Assembly (NCBI GenBank): GCA_001460835.1
Contig: CYKH01000316.1
Location: 1-29,422 of the forward strand
Origin: Bodo saltans
Lineage: Eukaryota; Euglenozoa; Kinetoplastea; Eubodonida; Bodonidae
DNA: 29,422 bases
Reading direction: 5' to 3'
The notes under the pieces were generated by a model. It saw only the letters and a program-made list of their open reading frames with translations. It was not told where the DNA came from and did not search any database. The translations under genes and the position numbers were made by a program. Shown piece after piece: positions 1 through 8,003 of the stretch. The first letter of the stretch is position 1. Every line of letters begins with the position of its first letter.

Positions 1-2
1 CA

Positions 3-1901
3 AAGCGCCAAGCGAGTCTCGACGCCATCACCCAGCGGCTTCTCGACGAGGAGATGAAGGAGTGTACCTTCAAGCCGATCGTCTCAGAAGTCGCTCAAAA
101 AATGCCACCCAAAGGCGCTGAAGAATTTGCAGCTAAGTGCAAGGAATGGAAAGAGCACGCCCATCAGAAGCTCGTCAAGAAGGCTGAGCGCGAGGCGAAG
201 GAAAAGGAAGAGGAGGTGATGAAGCCGTGGGTGATGAACGAACACTCCAAGCGGCTCGCTGCGCGCGCCGCAGATCGGCGAAAAAAAGCAGAAGAAGAGG
301 CGGCCGCTGATGGAGGAGGCGGTGAGGAGGGAAAGCGCTCTTCTCCCACGCGACAGGGAAGCAGCTCTCCCCTTGGAGGCGCCTCCAATCAGAAGTTTAG
401 ACGCGAGCCGAAAGTAGCGGAGCAATACTCCTTCGAGCCCATCACCAACACTGCACGCCTTCGGGAGGCGTACATCACCGGTGGTCCTTCGCCAAAGTCT
501 CGCGCTGCTGGCCGCGGCGGGGGCGACGAGACCCCGTTAGCAGTAGATATGAACGACGGCCCCGCCCAGACCACCGCGTCTCACATTGTCCAGCGCCTGC
601 AAGAAGATATCAAGGCGTACATCACCGGTGGTCCTTCGCCAAAGTCTCGCGCTGCTGGCCGCGGCGGCGGGGGCGACGAGACTCCGTTAGCTGGAGATAT
701 GAACGACGGCCCCGCCCAGACAACCGCGTCTCACATTGTCCAGCGCCTGCAAGAAGATATCAAAGCCCGAGAAGCACGCGCTGCAGAGCGCAAGAAAAAG
801 TACGAGGCGGTGCAACGCGAGAGACTGTACGATCATGAAACAGGACAACCTTTGTTTGTGCCCAACGCAGCACCCTCCAAAGCCGTTGGTAAAAACAGAG
901 TGGCATTCAAAGATCTACCGCCGGACGAACAGAAACAACTGAAGGCGAAACTTGCAAAAATGGGAATGAGCTTTATCGTTCGCGCTTCAATGATCAACCG
1001 CGAACAAGAACCGGCACGGAACATCGAAGATATTGTTGCAGCTATGGCGGACCGTTCAAAGCGCGCTGAGACTCACATGGAGAAGATTAAGCGAAACGAC
1101 CTGAAAGAACGAGACGACTGGTTCCACCCAAAATTAGACGACAGCTCGCTGAAAATGGCTGCATCGCGCGTCCCCCCTCATGAACAGGAACTCCCAACGA
1201 AACCTCCACCACCAGCGCCGTACAAGAAGCCAGTAAGCTCCAAGACGAAGATTGACGAAATGCTCGTTCGAACAGACCAGTGGGCGCAATCGAAAAAGAC
1301 TCGTTTACAGCGAGCGCATGATAAAGTAGCTGCCGAAGAACTTGCCGACTGCACCTTTAAACCCGCACGAGCCAATCGTGAGGCTCTTTTGTCTGGTGGT
1401 CACGCCAGCCAGCGATCGCACAGCCCAGCCTCCTCACGCAGCGAAAGTCAGATGGCGACGCGACATGCTGCCAAGGAGCACGAGTACGTCTCTGCAGCTG
1501 AAATACGGATGCGTAATGAACTAGAACTTCTCCGAAATCACCCTGCACATCAAGACCCTCAATATGCGAACGGACTTCGCTCAGCATCGACCACAAACGG
1601 TGGCAGTGGCGGACCAATGACCGCAGCGCAACTGTACCGCACCAACTCCAGAAAGTTTCAACATGCGTTTTATGAACACACCTCGGCTGAGGTCATCCAG
1701 CGTTATCCTGCTGATGGCCAACAACCAGCGCAGCGTCCCAAACAACCAGCGCAGCGTCCCAATAACGGCTCTCGATCCGTGACGTCGTACTCTGCGGCCC
1801 AACCGTTGTCGTCTTCAGCACAGCCCAGCCTCCTCACGCAGCGAAAGTCAGATGGCGACGCGACATGCTGCCAAGGAGCACGAGTACGTCTCTGCAGCTG
1901 A
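3..1901 (+). CDS. Kinetoplastid-type hypothetical protein with [ST]F[KE]P motifs, 5'-partial
   Basis: The frame is open to the left edge, so the true start lies outside the window; the first Met inside is at 54. I do not recognise a named family. The protein is highly charged and probably largely helical. Three short related motifs are spaced along it: CTFKP near residue 5 (counting from the Met at 54), YSFEP near 125 and CTFKP near 433, each followed by a basic helical segment. Such spaced motifs occur in conserved trypanosomatid proteins, which suggests a structural or cytoskeletal role, but this is inference. Residues 139-237 are a 49/50-residue tandem repeat. The reading ends at a TGA at 1899-1901 that lies inside the second copy of a 400-bp duplication and is met only because that duplication is not a multiple of three. 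The natural C-terminus is probably the frame at 1852-2541. Confidence 0.75.
   Translation, partial: KRQASLDAITQRLLDEEMKECTFKPIVSEVAQKMPPKGAEEFAAKCKEWKEHAHQKLVKKAEREAKEKEEEVMKPWVMNEHSKRLAARAADRRKKAEEEAAADGGGGEEGKRSSPTRQGSSSPLGGASNQKFRREPKVAEQYSFEPITNTARLREAYITGGPSPKSRAAGRGGGDETPLAVDMNDGPAQTTASHIVQRLQEDIKAYITGGPSPKSRAAGRGGGGDETPLAGDMNDGPAQTTASHIVQRLQEDIKAREARAAERKKKYEAVQRERLYDHETGQPLFVPNAAPSKAVGKNRVAFKDLPPDEQKQLKAKLAKMGMSFIVRASMINREQEPARNIEDIVAAMADRSKRAETHMEKIKRNDLKERDDWFHPKLDDSSLKMAASRVPPHEQELPTKPPPPAPYKKPVSSKTKIDEMLVRTDQWAQSKKTRLQRAHDKVAAEELADCTFKPARANREALLSGGHASQRSHSPASSRSESQMATRHAAKEHEYVSAAEIRMRNELELLRNHPAHQDPQYANGLRSASTTNGGSGGPMTAAQLYRTNSRKFQHAFYEHTSAEVIQRYPADGQQPAQRPKQPAQRPNNGSRSVTSYSAAQPLSSSAQPSLLTQRKSDGDATCCQGARVRLCS
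468..764 (+). repeat. Tandem duplication, 147 and 150 bp, in frame
   Basis: Copy 1 spans 468-614 and copy 2 spans 615-764. Copy 2 carries one extra Gly codon, plus a few substitutions (for example ACC to ACT, and GCAGTA to GCTGGA). The reading frame is kept, giving two adjacent 49- and 50-residue blocks that begin AYITGGPSPKSRAAGRGG and end HIVQRLQEDIK. The small divergence suggests an older event than the perfect repeats elsewhere in the window. Confidence 0.95.
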
Positions 1902-2196
1902 AATACGGATGCGTAATGAACTAGAACTTCTCCGAAATCACCCTGCACATCAAGACCCTCAATATGCGAACGGACTTCGCTCAGCATCGACCACAAACGG
2001 TGGCAGTGGCGGACCAATGACCGCAGCGCAACTGTACCGCACCAACTCCAGAAAGTTTCAACATGCGTTTTATGAACACACCTCGGCTGAGGTCATCCAG
2101 CGTTATCCTGCTGATGGCCAACAACCAGCGCAGCGTCCCAACAACGGCTCTCGATCCGTGACGTCGTACTCTGCGGCCCAACCGTTGTCGTCTTCA
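1418..2196 (+). repeat. Tandem duplication, 400 and 379 bp, frame-shifting
   Basis: Copy 1 is 1418-1817 and copy 2 is 1818-2196. They are essentially identical except that copy 1 holds a nested 21-bp repeat (two QPAQRP units near 1730-1770) and one substitution beside it. The offset at the start is exactly 400 bp, which is 1 modulo 3, so copy 2 is read in another frame. The hexamer GCACAG occurs at the start of copy 1 and again just after copy 2, a possible short-homology boundary. Confidence 0.95.
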
Positions 2197-2541
2197 CAGG
2201 CACAGGCAACACCACATCGCACAAATGGCGGCCCTAGTGCCCATGATGTAACGGTAGCATGGACGTCACCACTTCCACTGAACCCCTCTTCGAATGCCAA
2301 ATCGCTCCATCATACTGACGTCGCAGATTCGACGAATTATTCTCCGCCACCGCCACTTCTCACATCAACACGGTCGCCACCACAAGCATCGTCAGCGCTC
2401 CGACCACCACCTGCAGCAGTGCGTGCTGATCCTATGGCTGCCCTCGACGCTGGGGTGGGGGAACTGGAACAGCTGCTCGACAGCTGGCAAGAGCTCGAAC
2501 GGGAGACTGACAACATTCTTGACTTGGTAGCAGCACAGTAG
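1852..2541 (+). CDS. Displaced C-terminal part of the preceding hypothetical protein
   Basis: This frame begins with an ATG inside the second copy of the 400-bp duplication. It repeats the residues MATRHAAKEHEYVSA also encoded from 1452, then continues past the duplication (from about 2197) into unique sequence ending at TAG 2539-2541. The unique tail is rich in Pro, Ser and Thr and ends in a short acidic, probably helical segment (ELEQLLDSWQELERETDN). If one duplication copy is left out, the frame of the upstream CDS runs straight into this one, so it is most simply the true C-terminus of that gene rather than a separate gene. No pyrimidine tract with AG suited to trans-splicing is seen just before 1852, which argues against independent expression. 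Confidence 0.6.
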   Translation: MATRHAAKEHEYVSAAEIRMRNELELLRNHPAHQDPQYANGLRSASTTNGGSGGPMTAAQLYRTNSRKFQHAFYEHTSAEVIQRYPADGQQPAQRPNNGSRSVTSYSAAQPLSSSQAQATPHRTNGGPSAHDVTVAWTSPLPLNPSSNAKSLHHTDVADSTNYSPPPPLLTSTRSPPQASSALRPPPAAVRADPMAALDAGVGELEQLLDSWQELERETDNILDLVAAQ

Positions 2542-2953
2542 TAGTAACACCACACAAACGAAAGTGTGTGTTTCACCGACAGTGTGTCAAACCGTTTGGT
2601 CAGAGTGCGTCAAATGCATCGCGTTGAGCGAAAAAGAAAAAAAAACGTTTTCGTCCATGTGGTGACGAATTCAAACTTTTTCATGGCGTCCTACTAACGT
2701 CACTCACTTTGAACGCGTGTCAGTTGCAAATTGCCATTTGCTCTGACTCTGGGGGGATTTAGAGTGAGTGGAGAGGACTTGTATTTCCATTTTATTTTCG
2801 TGTTTTGTTTCGTTTTCACATTGTTACCGCGGCTTCAATTGATGGGACCATTTTCTGTAAACGAGTGGTTCGGCATTCTTGAAGATGTTCAAGTTAGTTC
2901 TTTTTTCCGTTTGTTGAGAAACAACGGAAGAATAATCGAAAAGAAAACTCAAA
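2542..2953 (+). other. Intergenic region, about 410 bp
   Basis: No supported gene. After the stop at 2541 it holds A-rich and mixed sequence (including an A-rich run near 2634-2646), then T-rich stretches at about 2785-2825 and 2898-2912 that probably direct processing of the downstream RPN7 transcript. A frame through the second half is low-complexity and probably untranslated. Confidence 0.6.
2898..2918 (+). promoter_or_regulatory. Candidate trans-splice acceptor for RPN7
   Basis: A T-rich run is followed by AG at 2917-2918, the first AG after the tract. It leaves a 5' UTR of about 35 nt before the ATG at 2954 with no intervening ATG. The assignment follows the known kinetoplastid rule (pyrimidine tract then first AG) and is not proven here. 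Confidence 0.45.
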
Positions 2954-4168
2954 ATGGTCGCCAAAGTTCACGACAACGAAGAATCAAGCACCGCTGTCGA
3001 TCATAACGACGCCGGCAACGGTGAGGCCGTCATCCCCATGGATCCCCTCATTGCACTCCTGCACCACCGCCATGCCTTCACCAGCTCCTACACCACCGCT
3101 GAAGAGAAGACTGCCGCCCAGTCTGCCATCATTGCAAAGATTCAAGAGAACAATATGAGACCCTACTGGCAACTGATGTCTGATATGTTAGGCTGGCCTG
3201 TGGACGCAAAACGTGCTGCGGAAATGGACAAGATCAATGAATTGGCACTGGAGCGGCTTACCGCACGCATCAAGGACGCTCAGGATAACTTAGGTGACGT
3301 AGAAGTGCGTGAGGCGCTGCTCGCCAAGTGCGACTTCTACGCCTCCATCGGCGACTTAGACGCGTGCCTCAAGTTCAACGAGGAGTGCTCCGGAAAGACG
3401 TTAGCCCCAGGACCAAAGCTGGACTTGTGCTTCCAGCGCATTCGTCTTGGCATTGCCTTCTCCAACAACGACGTCGCTGCGAAAGGCATCACGGACGCCC
3501 ACCGTCTCATGAAGGACGGCGATTGGGAGCGCCGGAACCGATTGAAGGTCTACGAGGGCCTCTACCACGTGTTCATTCGCGACTTTGAAAAGGGATCGTC
3601 GATGCTGATTGACAGCTTAACGACCTTCGCGTCAACGGAAATTTTAGACTTCAAGCAATTTGTGCTGATCACAGTGGTGAGCGCACTTCCCGTGCTGTCT
3701 CGTGCCGACCTGAAGAAGAAGGTGATTGACAGCCCCGAGGTCGTCTCCGCTGGCATCGCTTCCATCAACGAGCTCGTGTCCTCAATCTACAACTGCAACT
3801 ATGGACAGTGCTTTGCCGCCCTTGACGACGTCTGCCAAGAAATTCGCAGGTTCGTGTTCATGTCGCTGCACGTAAACTACTTCTTCAGGGAAGTTCGTGT
3901 CTTGTTCCTAAATCAATTCTTGGATAGCTACAGCAGCGTCACGCTGACGTCCATGAGCGCCGCGTTCAAGATCCCCGTCGCGGTTCTGGATCAAATGTTG
4001 TGCACTCTGATCTCCAACGAACGAGTCGCGGGTAAGATCGACCGTGTTTCTGGAAGTGTCACAACATACCGCGGCAACGCAACCAACTTCGAATACCACC
4101 GAATTATCAAGCAGGGTGACTTGCTGATTAGCCGCATTCAAAAGCTCTCTCGCATGGTGGAACTGTAG
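2954..4168 (+). CDS. RPN7: 26S proteasome regulatory lid subunit RPN7 (PSMD6)
   Basis: The 404-residue product is a non-ATPase subunit of the proteasome 19S regulatory particle, needed for lid assembly in cytosol and nucleus. Its length is close to yeast Rpn7 and human PSMD6. The N-terminal half is helical and TPR-like. The segment DWERRNRLKVYEGLY, near residues 190-205, is a close match to the very conserved PSMD6 stretch, and a PCI domain follows to the C-terminus, with the winged-helix part around AAFKIPVAVLDQMLCTLI and a final long helix (ISRIQKLSRMVEL). The start chosen is the first ATG after the candidate splice acceptor; codon use and GC look like the neighbours. Nothing appears broken. 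It is expected to be an essential single-copy gene. Confidence 0.93.
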   Translation: MVAKVHDNEESSTAVDHNDAGNGEAVIPMDPLIALLHHRHAFTSSYTTAEEKTAAQSAIIAKIQENNMRPYWQLMSDMLGWPVDAKRAAEMDKINELALERLTARIKDAQDNLGDVEVREALLAKCDFYASIGDLDACLKFNEECSGKTLAPGPKLDLCFQRIRLGIAFSNNDVAAKGITDAHRLMKDGDWERRNRLKVYEGLYHVFIRDFEKGSSMLIDSLTTFASTEILDFKQFVLITVVSALPVLSRADLKKKVIDSPEVVSAGIASINELVSSIYNCNYGQCFAALDDVCQEIRRFVFMSLHVNYFFREVRVLFLNQFLDSYSSVTLTSMSAAFKIPVAVLDQMLCTLISNERVAGKIDRVSGSVTTYRGNATNFEYHRIIKQGDLLISRIQKLSRMVEL

Positions 4169-4358
4169 TGTGGAGCGAGCGCTTGCTGAAAAGATCAATC
4201 AAAGAAGATGGAGCGGGCGAGAGAAGAAGGAAATCTCGAATATTTAGGTGAGAGGGGGGGGCGGAAACTATTGCAACACACAACGACTCTTTCGTCAAAC
4301 GTTTGTTGTGTTCCTTGAAAGGAGCGCCAGTTCATTGCGCAGATATAGATATTCCAAC

Positions 4359-4390
4359 TTTTTTTTTGATTGTTGTTGTAATTAATGGAG
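4359..4390 (+). promoter_or_regulatory. Candidate trans-splice acceptor for the RBM28-like gene
   Basis: A run of nine T followed by further T-rich sequence reaches AG at 4389-4390, giving a 5-nt 5' UTR before ATG 4396. An out-of-frame ATG at 4385 would be excluded from the mature mRNA if this AG is used. Earlier AGs (for example 4320-4321) are alternatives. Confidence 0.35.
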
Positions 4391-4395
4391 GAGTG

Positions 4396-5661
4396 ATGGC
4401 CAAGGGAACCGTCAAGAACCGCTCAACACCAGCGGCAGCGAAGAGGAGAAAGGCGCAACAGCGTATCCGCAAGAAGGTCAAGGTAAAGCAGTCCAAGAAG
4501 GAGCCCTCCTGGTCTGCCCGCATGAAGAAAACGTACACAGCAGCGGGGAAAAAGAAGACTGGTGGCGATGAAAAGGGCGCCGACGGAAAGAAGCGTCGAT
4601 GGGCCAACGAGGACGGAGATGAAGTTCAGGACGAGGTGGACGAGACAAAAATGAAGCGCCTCAATGAGCGTGATCCCCTTGAGACTCAGCTGTTCTTGAA
4701 GCATCTTCCCTTTGACCTCACCGATGCCGAGATCAATGATTTCTTCAAGCGCTTTGGTGATGTTCGTCGCGTGCTGTTAGTTCGCTCTAAGGCCACGGGG
4801 GCGCTCTCTGGAACTGGCTTCGTTCACTGTGGCACGATTGAGCTCGTGGATTCCATCATGGCAGTGGCGACCCAAAATGCACGCGAGTTGAACACCCAAG
4901 ACAAGGAAGCGATGAAGGAAAAAACGGCCAGCCTCACGCACCATCAAGCGAAGAAGGCCGAATTCAAACTGCGTGCCGATGTGTCACAAATTCGTGACCC
5001 GTTCCTTACCATCCGAAACACACGATTCACTGTGCATCGTGTCCTCTCCCGCACAGATTCTCAGGAAGTCACCAGCGCTATGCAGAAGAAGAAGAAGCGC
5101 ACGAAGATGGCCGCCGACGATCCGCGTAACTTGTACCTGTTACAGGAAGGCTACATTGCAGCCGATTCTCCAGCTGCTCGCGACCTCCCTCCTCAGTACG
5201 TGCAGATGCTCCAAGCTGACTACGAGGCCCGCCGTGAGACGCTCAAGAACGTCACCATGTTCGTTTCCCGCACTCGTCTGAATGTTCGAAATCTTCCGAA
5301 GAAGTACGATGAGCGTGCTATCCGTCAAATGTTCGCCAAGGCTGCTCGCACGTACCTCAAAACTCACCCCGAAGACACTGACAAAGAGCACTGGGGCAAG
5401 TTTGGTCCGATCAAGAACGTCAAGCTTCTTAAGGACGGCAACGGTGTGTCCAAGGGGTATGCGTTTATCGAGTTTGTCAATCACAATGTTGCGTTGAACT
5501 CGTTGCGACAGCTGAACAACAACCCGACGCTGTTTGGCGATAGGCAACGGCCGGTCGTGGCGTTCGCAGTGGAGAATATGAACGCGATCCAGAAGCTGCA
5601 AAGAATTCGTGAAATCAAGAAGAACCGATTGGCCTCGAATAGCAACGAGGAGGAGGAGTAA
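4396..5661 (+). CDS. RBM28: RBM28/Nop4-like nucleolar RNA-binding protein
   Basis: The 421-residue product is probably a large-subunit ribosome assembly factor acting in the nucleolus. The N-terminus is very Lys/Arg-rich (about residues 1-60), fitting a nuclear or nucleolar targeting signal, followed by an acidic patch. RRM-A starts near residue 97 with RNP2-like LFLKHL and RNP1-like GTGFVHC, and has an insertion of roughly 45 residues before its last strand. Then come NLYLLQEG (about 245) and VSRTRLNVRNLPK (about 290), the junction typical of the last two RRMs of RBM28/Nop4. RRM-B has KGYAFIEF at about 353, and the tail RPVVAFAVEN matches the family's RPIVEF ending. Yeast Nop4 and human RBM28 have four RRMs, so this is a shortened, two-RRM version. 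The start is the first ATG after the candidate acceptor; an upstream in-frame extension has no ATG. Confidence 0.82.
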   Translation: MAKGTVKNRSTPAAAKRRKAQQRIRKKVKVKQSKKEPSWSARMKKTYTAAGKKKTGGDEKGADGKKRRWANEDGDEVQDEVDETKMKRLNERDPLETQLFLKHLPFDLTDAEINDFFKRFGDVRRVLLVRSKATGALSGTGFVHCGTIELVDSIMAVATQNARELNTQDKEAMKEKTASLTHHQAKKAEFKLRADVSQIRDPFLTIRNTRFTVHRVLSRTDSQEVTSAMQKKKKRTKMAADDPRNLYLLQEGYIAADSPAARDLPPQYVQMLQADYEARRETLKNVTMFVSRTRLNVRNLPKKYDERAIRQMFAKAARTYLKTHPEDTDKEHWGKFGPIKNVKLLKDGNGVSKGYAFIEFVNHNVALNSLRQLNNNPTLFGDRQRPVVAFAVENMNAIQKLQRIREIKKNRLASNSNEEEE

Positions 5662-5850
5662 ACAAAAACAATAACCCTTCTCTCTTACATGATGATGGAG
5701 ATAAGAGACGAAGAAAAGCGAGGCCCAGGCGAGGTTCCTTGTTGTGTCTAAAAACGCTGTGAGTGCTTTTTTTATCAACTCGGGTAACAATGAATGAAAG
5801 TTCAATGCTGTGACCTCCTGTTTTTCGTTCTTGTTGTGTGGCACTAATCA

Positions 5851-5881
5851 TTTTCGTTTTTTGTTCGGCTTACTTTACAAG
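5851..5881 (+). promoter_or_regulatory. Candidate trans-splice acceptor for the small secreted protein
   Basis: A T-rich tract ends in AG at 5880-5881, leaving a 9-nt 5' UTR before ATG 5891. The position supports the 5891 start over the longer upstream frame, which lacks an ATG. Confidence 0.45.
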
Positions 5882-5890
5882 TCGACAAGG

Positions 5891-6286
5891 ATGTCTACGT
5901 CAATATTATCTCGCGCCGCCGTTGTTGCGTGCGTGGTTGCGCTAGTGTTAGCCTCCCATGTCGCCACTGCCGTCGAAGCGGATGCCTCCTCCTCGTCCTC
6001 CGGACTCGCCAACATTACTGCAGGGTATGAGTGCAACGCCGACTGCTCTCAGTGCAACAGCACCGGTACGATGGTTCAAGGGGGTTGCACGTGGGTGCCC
6101 CCAGCAAGTATGTACGTCATGTACACTTGCATCAACGGCAACACGCAAGTTCAGCTGGAGGCGTTCGGCCCCTTGAAGTTTATGTGCTCGTCGTCTGACC
6201 CTCTTCACTTGACGTACAAGTACAACGTGAACACGTGCGTGCTCCCACCTGCTGGTGGCTACACTATCTATCATTGCCCATCGTAA
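5891..6286 (+). CDS. Small secreted cysteine-rich protein, unknown family
   Basis: The product has 131 residues. Residues 1 to about 26 form a clear signal peptide: basic start, then a hydrophobic core (AAVVACVVALVLA) and small residues before a likely cleavage after ATA or VEA. A Ser-rich linker follows. The mature part has eight cysteines at residues 48, 52, 55, 66, 80, 99, 116 and 129, with an opening C-x3-C-x2-C cluster, so four disulfides are possible. Two N-glycosylation sequons (NIT at 41, NST at 56) are present. There is no second hydrophobic segment, hence no membrane or GPI anchor. I recognise no domain; a lectin-like, adhesive or defensive secreted role would be a guess. It sits between housekeeping genes, and its own pyrimidine tract suggests it is expressed. 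Confidence 0.72.
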   Translation: MSTSILSRAAVVACVVALVLASHVATAVEADASSSSSGLANITAGYECNADCSQCNSTGTMVQGGCTWVPPASMYVMYTCINGNTQVQLEAFGPLKFMCSSSDPLHLTYKYNVNTCVLPPAGGYTIYHCPS

Positions 6287-6499
6287 CGAATGTAAGCAAG
6301 ACGACTTGAGTTGGGGGTTTCCAACTCCCTATGGCTCGGGAATCGCTTCTCCCATTTTATTTTATTTTTTTGCTTTGGAGCGCGTGTTTTTTGTTCATAC
6401 TGTTTCGTGAAGGCGCAAGCACTTTGAAGTTTTCGTGCATGCCTACTTCACACGTTCCTCGAAAGAGGGGGAACAATTTTGCAGCGAGGTGTGTATTAT

Positions 6500-6541
6500 T
6501 TTCTTTGCTTGAAGGCTCTTCAATCTTTAATCACTTAAGAG
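6500..6541 (+). promoter_or_regulatory. Candidate trans-splice acceptor for the kinesin-like gene
   Basis: Pyrimidine-rich sequence from about 6495 ends in the overlapping AGAG at 6538-6541, about 15 nt before ATG 6556. This argues that an upstream in-frame ATG at 6331, whose translation is a low-complexity Phe/Leu-rich stretch, is not the real start. Confidence 0.4.
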
Positions 6542-6555
6542 ACGATTTATCCATT

Positions 6556-7938
6556 ATGGCATCGTCCATGTCCATCAGCGGAGTTCCTGTTGTCGCGGTC
6601 GCAACATCGGCACCACTTCAAGTTCGATCGTTCCTCAATGTAGATGAAACTGTCGGTTGGCTCGGAGACACCACGTCGCCTCTGTCCTCAGCTGGTTCTA
6701 TTTCGCCACCCGAGCGAAGTGGTGTGCTGCCACTCTCACTTGCCTCCACCTCAGCTTCACCGGGGGCAGGGATTAGGAGAAAGGAAAACGCATCGCCCAC
6801 CGGAGGGGAACCCCGGAGCCCGGTGGGTGCGCTGGACGACACGCAACGAAACATGCCCATCATGTTAGACGGCAGCATGATGAATGCAGAAGAACAGACG
6901 TCGCTCGTTGCCGTCCCTCGTATGTTCTTAAACCCAGACGATATCGTTGCTGCTGCACCTCCTCAGCAGTCCAACCCAACAAGCAGGCCATCACGCAAAG
7001 ATGCTCCAGTGATTCTTTTCGAACCAGCCGAAGCCTCCGATCATCCTACCCCTAACAGCACCACAGCAGCGATGGCAGCAGGAAGCAAAAACGGCGCCAA
7101 ACAAACGAGTCCGATCAAAATGATGCTGCGGGTGACCAAGTCCAAGTTCAGCTGCATTCGCCACTGCTGCCCTGTGGACAACGCATTCTTCTCTTCCAAA
7201 AAAGAATTTGACTTGTGGAACGACGTGTTGCAGAATGCGACAAAAGAGCTGTGGGACGGAGAAAATGTGTCGCTGATGCTGCACGGCGCTGCCCAAAATA
7301 TGAGCCTTTTTGATCTGACGAGTCAAGCAACAGATCCCATGACTGTTGGTCCCTCGTCGGTGTCGCCTGTGTCATCGGAATCGGCGCCAGGCGCCGAGAA
7401 GGAAGGTACGTCCCCGTCGTCCCCTAAGTCTGCCGTGAGCCGCTCGCAAACACCGGACGGTGGTGGTGGTGGAGCCAAAAAGAAGGTTGCTCCTGTTGCC
7501 GGCAATAGCAAACGACTTTCTACGAACGGAGCCACAAAACCAAAGACGCGGAAATCAACCCATGGTGCCGCTGGTGGCCATCACCACGGTGCACTCGAAA
7601 ACATCCTTCAGGCGTTGCTCGTGGAAGTCAAGCATCGTGAAGTCCCGCTCCACTACAGTGCACATGTTGCCGTTGGTGCGTGTATTCTGCTCGGAAATGG
7701 GGAAATCAGCGACATCGCGCCACAAGTGCTCGTCGTCGACGAACCCTTCACGCAACACGTAGAAGTAGAACAACCAACTGCATCACGAGGGGGAAAGTTT
7801 GGCAATAAGTTGAAAGGCGGAATCAACAACAACATTTTTTTTTTGTGCGTGTATTCTGCTCGGGAATGGGGAAATCAGCGACATCGCGCCACAAGCGCTC
7901 GTCGTCGACGAACCCTTCACGCAACACGTAGAAGTTGA
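6556..7938 (+). CDS. N-terminal part of a divergent kinesin-like protein
   Basis: This is a 460-residue reading. Residues 1 to about 185 are low-complexity (Ser/Pro/Thr). From about 190 the segment CCPVDNAFFSSKKEFDL then VSLMLHGAAQNMSLFDL lines up by eye with a kinesin motor's start (FD-x-VF, the long helix, then FAYGQTGSGKTYTM). In the position of the P-loop there is HGAAQNMS, with no GxxxxGK[ST], so ATP binding is probably lost. Long Ser/Gly/His-rich insertions follow, then a motor-like block (ENILQALLVEVKHREVPLHYSAHV). The last 30 or so residues are an artefact of a tandem duplication that moves the true continuation into another frame; see 7847-10183. The start is the ATG after the candidate acceptor. 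The kinesin assignment is by remote pattern only. Confidence 0.55.
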   Translation: MASSMSISGVPVVAVATSAPLQVRSFLNVDETVGWLGDTTSPLSSAGSISPPERSGVLPLSLASTSASPGAGIRRKENASPTGGEPRSPVGALDDTQRNMPIMLDGSMMNAEEQTSLVAVPRMFLNPDDIVAAAPPQQSNPTSRPSRKDAPVILFEPAEASDHPTPNSTTAAMAAGSKNGAKQTSPIKMMLRVTKSKFSCIRHCCPVDNAFFSSKKEFDLWNDVLQNATKELWDGENVSLMLHGAAQNMSLFDLTSQATDPMTVGPSSVSPVSSESAPGAEKEGTSPSSPKSAVSRSQTPDGGGGGAKKKVAPVAGNSKRLSTNGATKPKTRKSTHGAAGGHHHGALENILQALLVEVKHREVPLHYSAHVAVGACILLGNGEISDIAPQVLVVDEPFTQHVEVEQPTASRGGKFGNKLKGGINNNIFFLCVYSAREWGNQRHRATSARRRRTLHATRRS

Positions 7939-8003
7939 ACAACCAACCGCAACACGAGGGGGGAAGTTTGGCAATAAGTTGAAAGGCGGAATCAACAACA
8001 ACA
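7676..8003 (+). repeat. Tandem duplication, 159-bp units with a T10 junction, frame-shifting
   Basis: Copy 1 is 7676-7834 and copy 2 is 7845-8003, separated by ten T at 7835-7844. The period is 169 bp, which is 1 modulo 3, so the frame changes between copies. The copies differ by several substitutions (for example GTAGAA versus GTTGAA). Leaving out one unit joins the two frames into one continuous gene. Confidence 0.95.

Noticed and set aside
5140-5844. Long minus-strand open frame opposite the RBM28-like gene
   Set aside because: It is a shadow of a well-supported + strand gene; no domain, and no other minus-strand gene exists in the window.
6331-6555. In-frame ATG-started extension of the kinesin-like gene (75 residues with a hydrophobic, signal-like stretch)
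   Set aside because: It covers the pyrimidine-rich intergenic sequence and precedes the likely splice acceptor at 6538-6541; the hydrophobicity comes from T runs.
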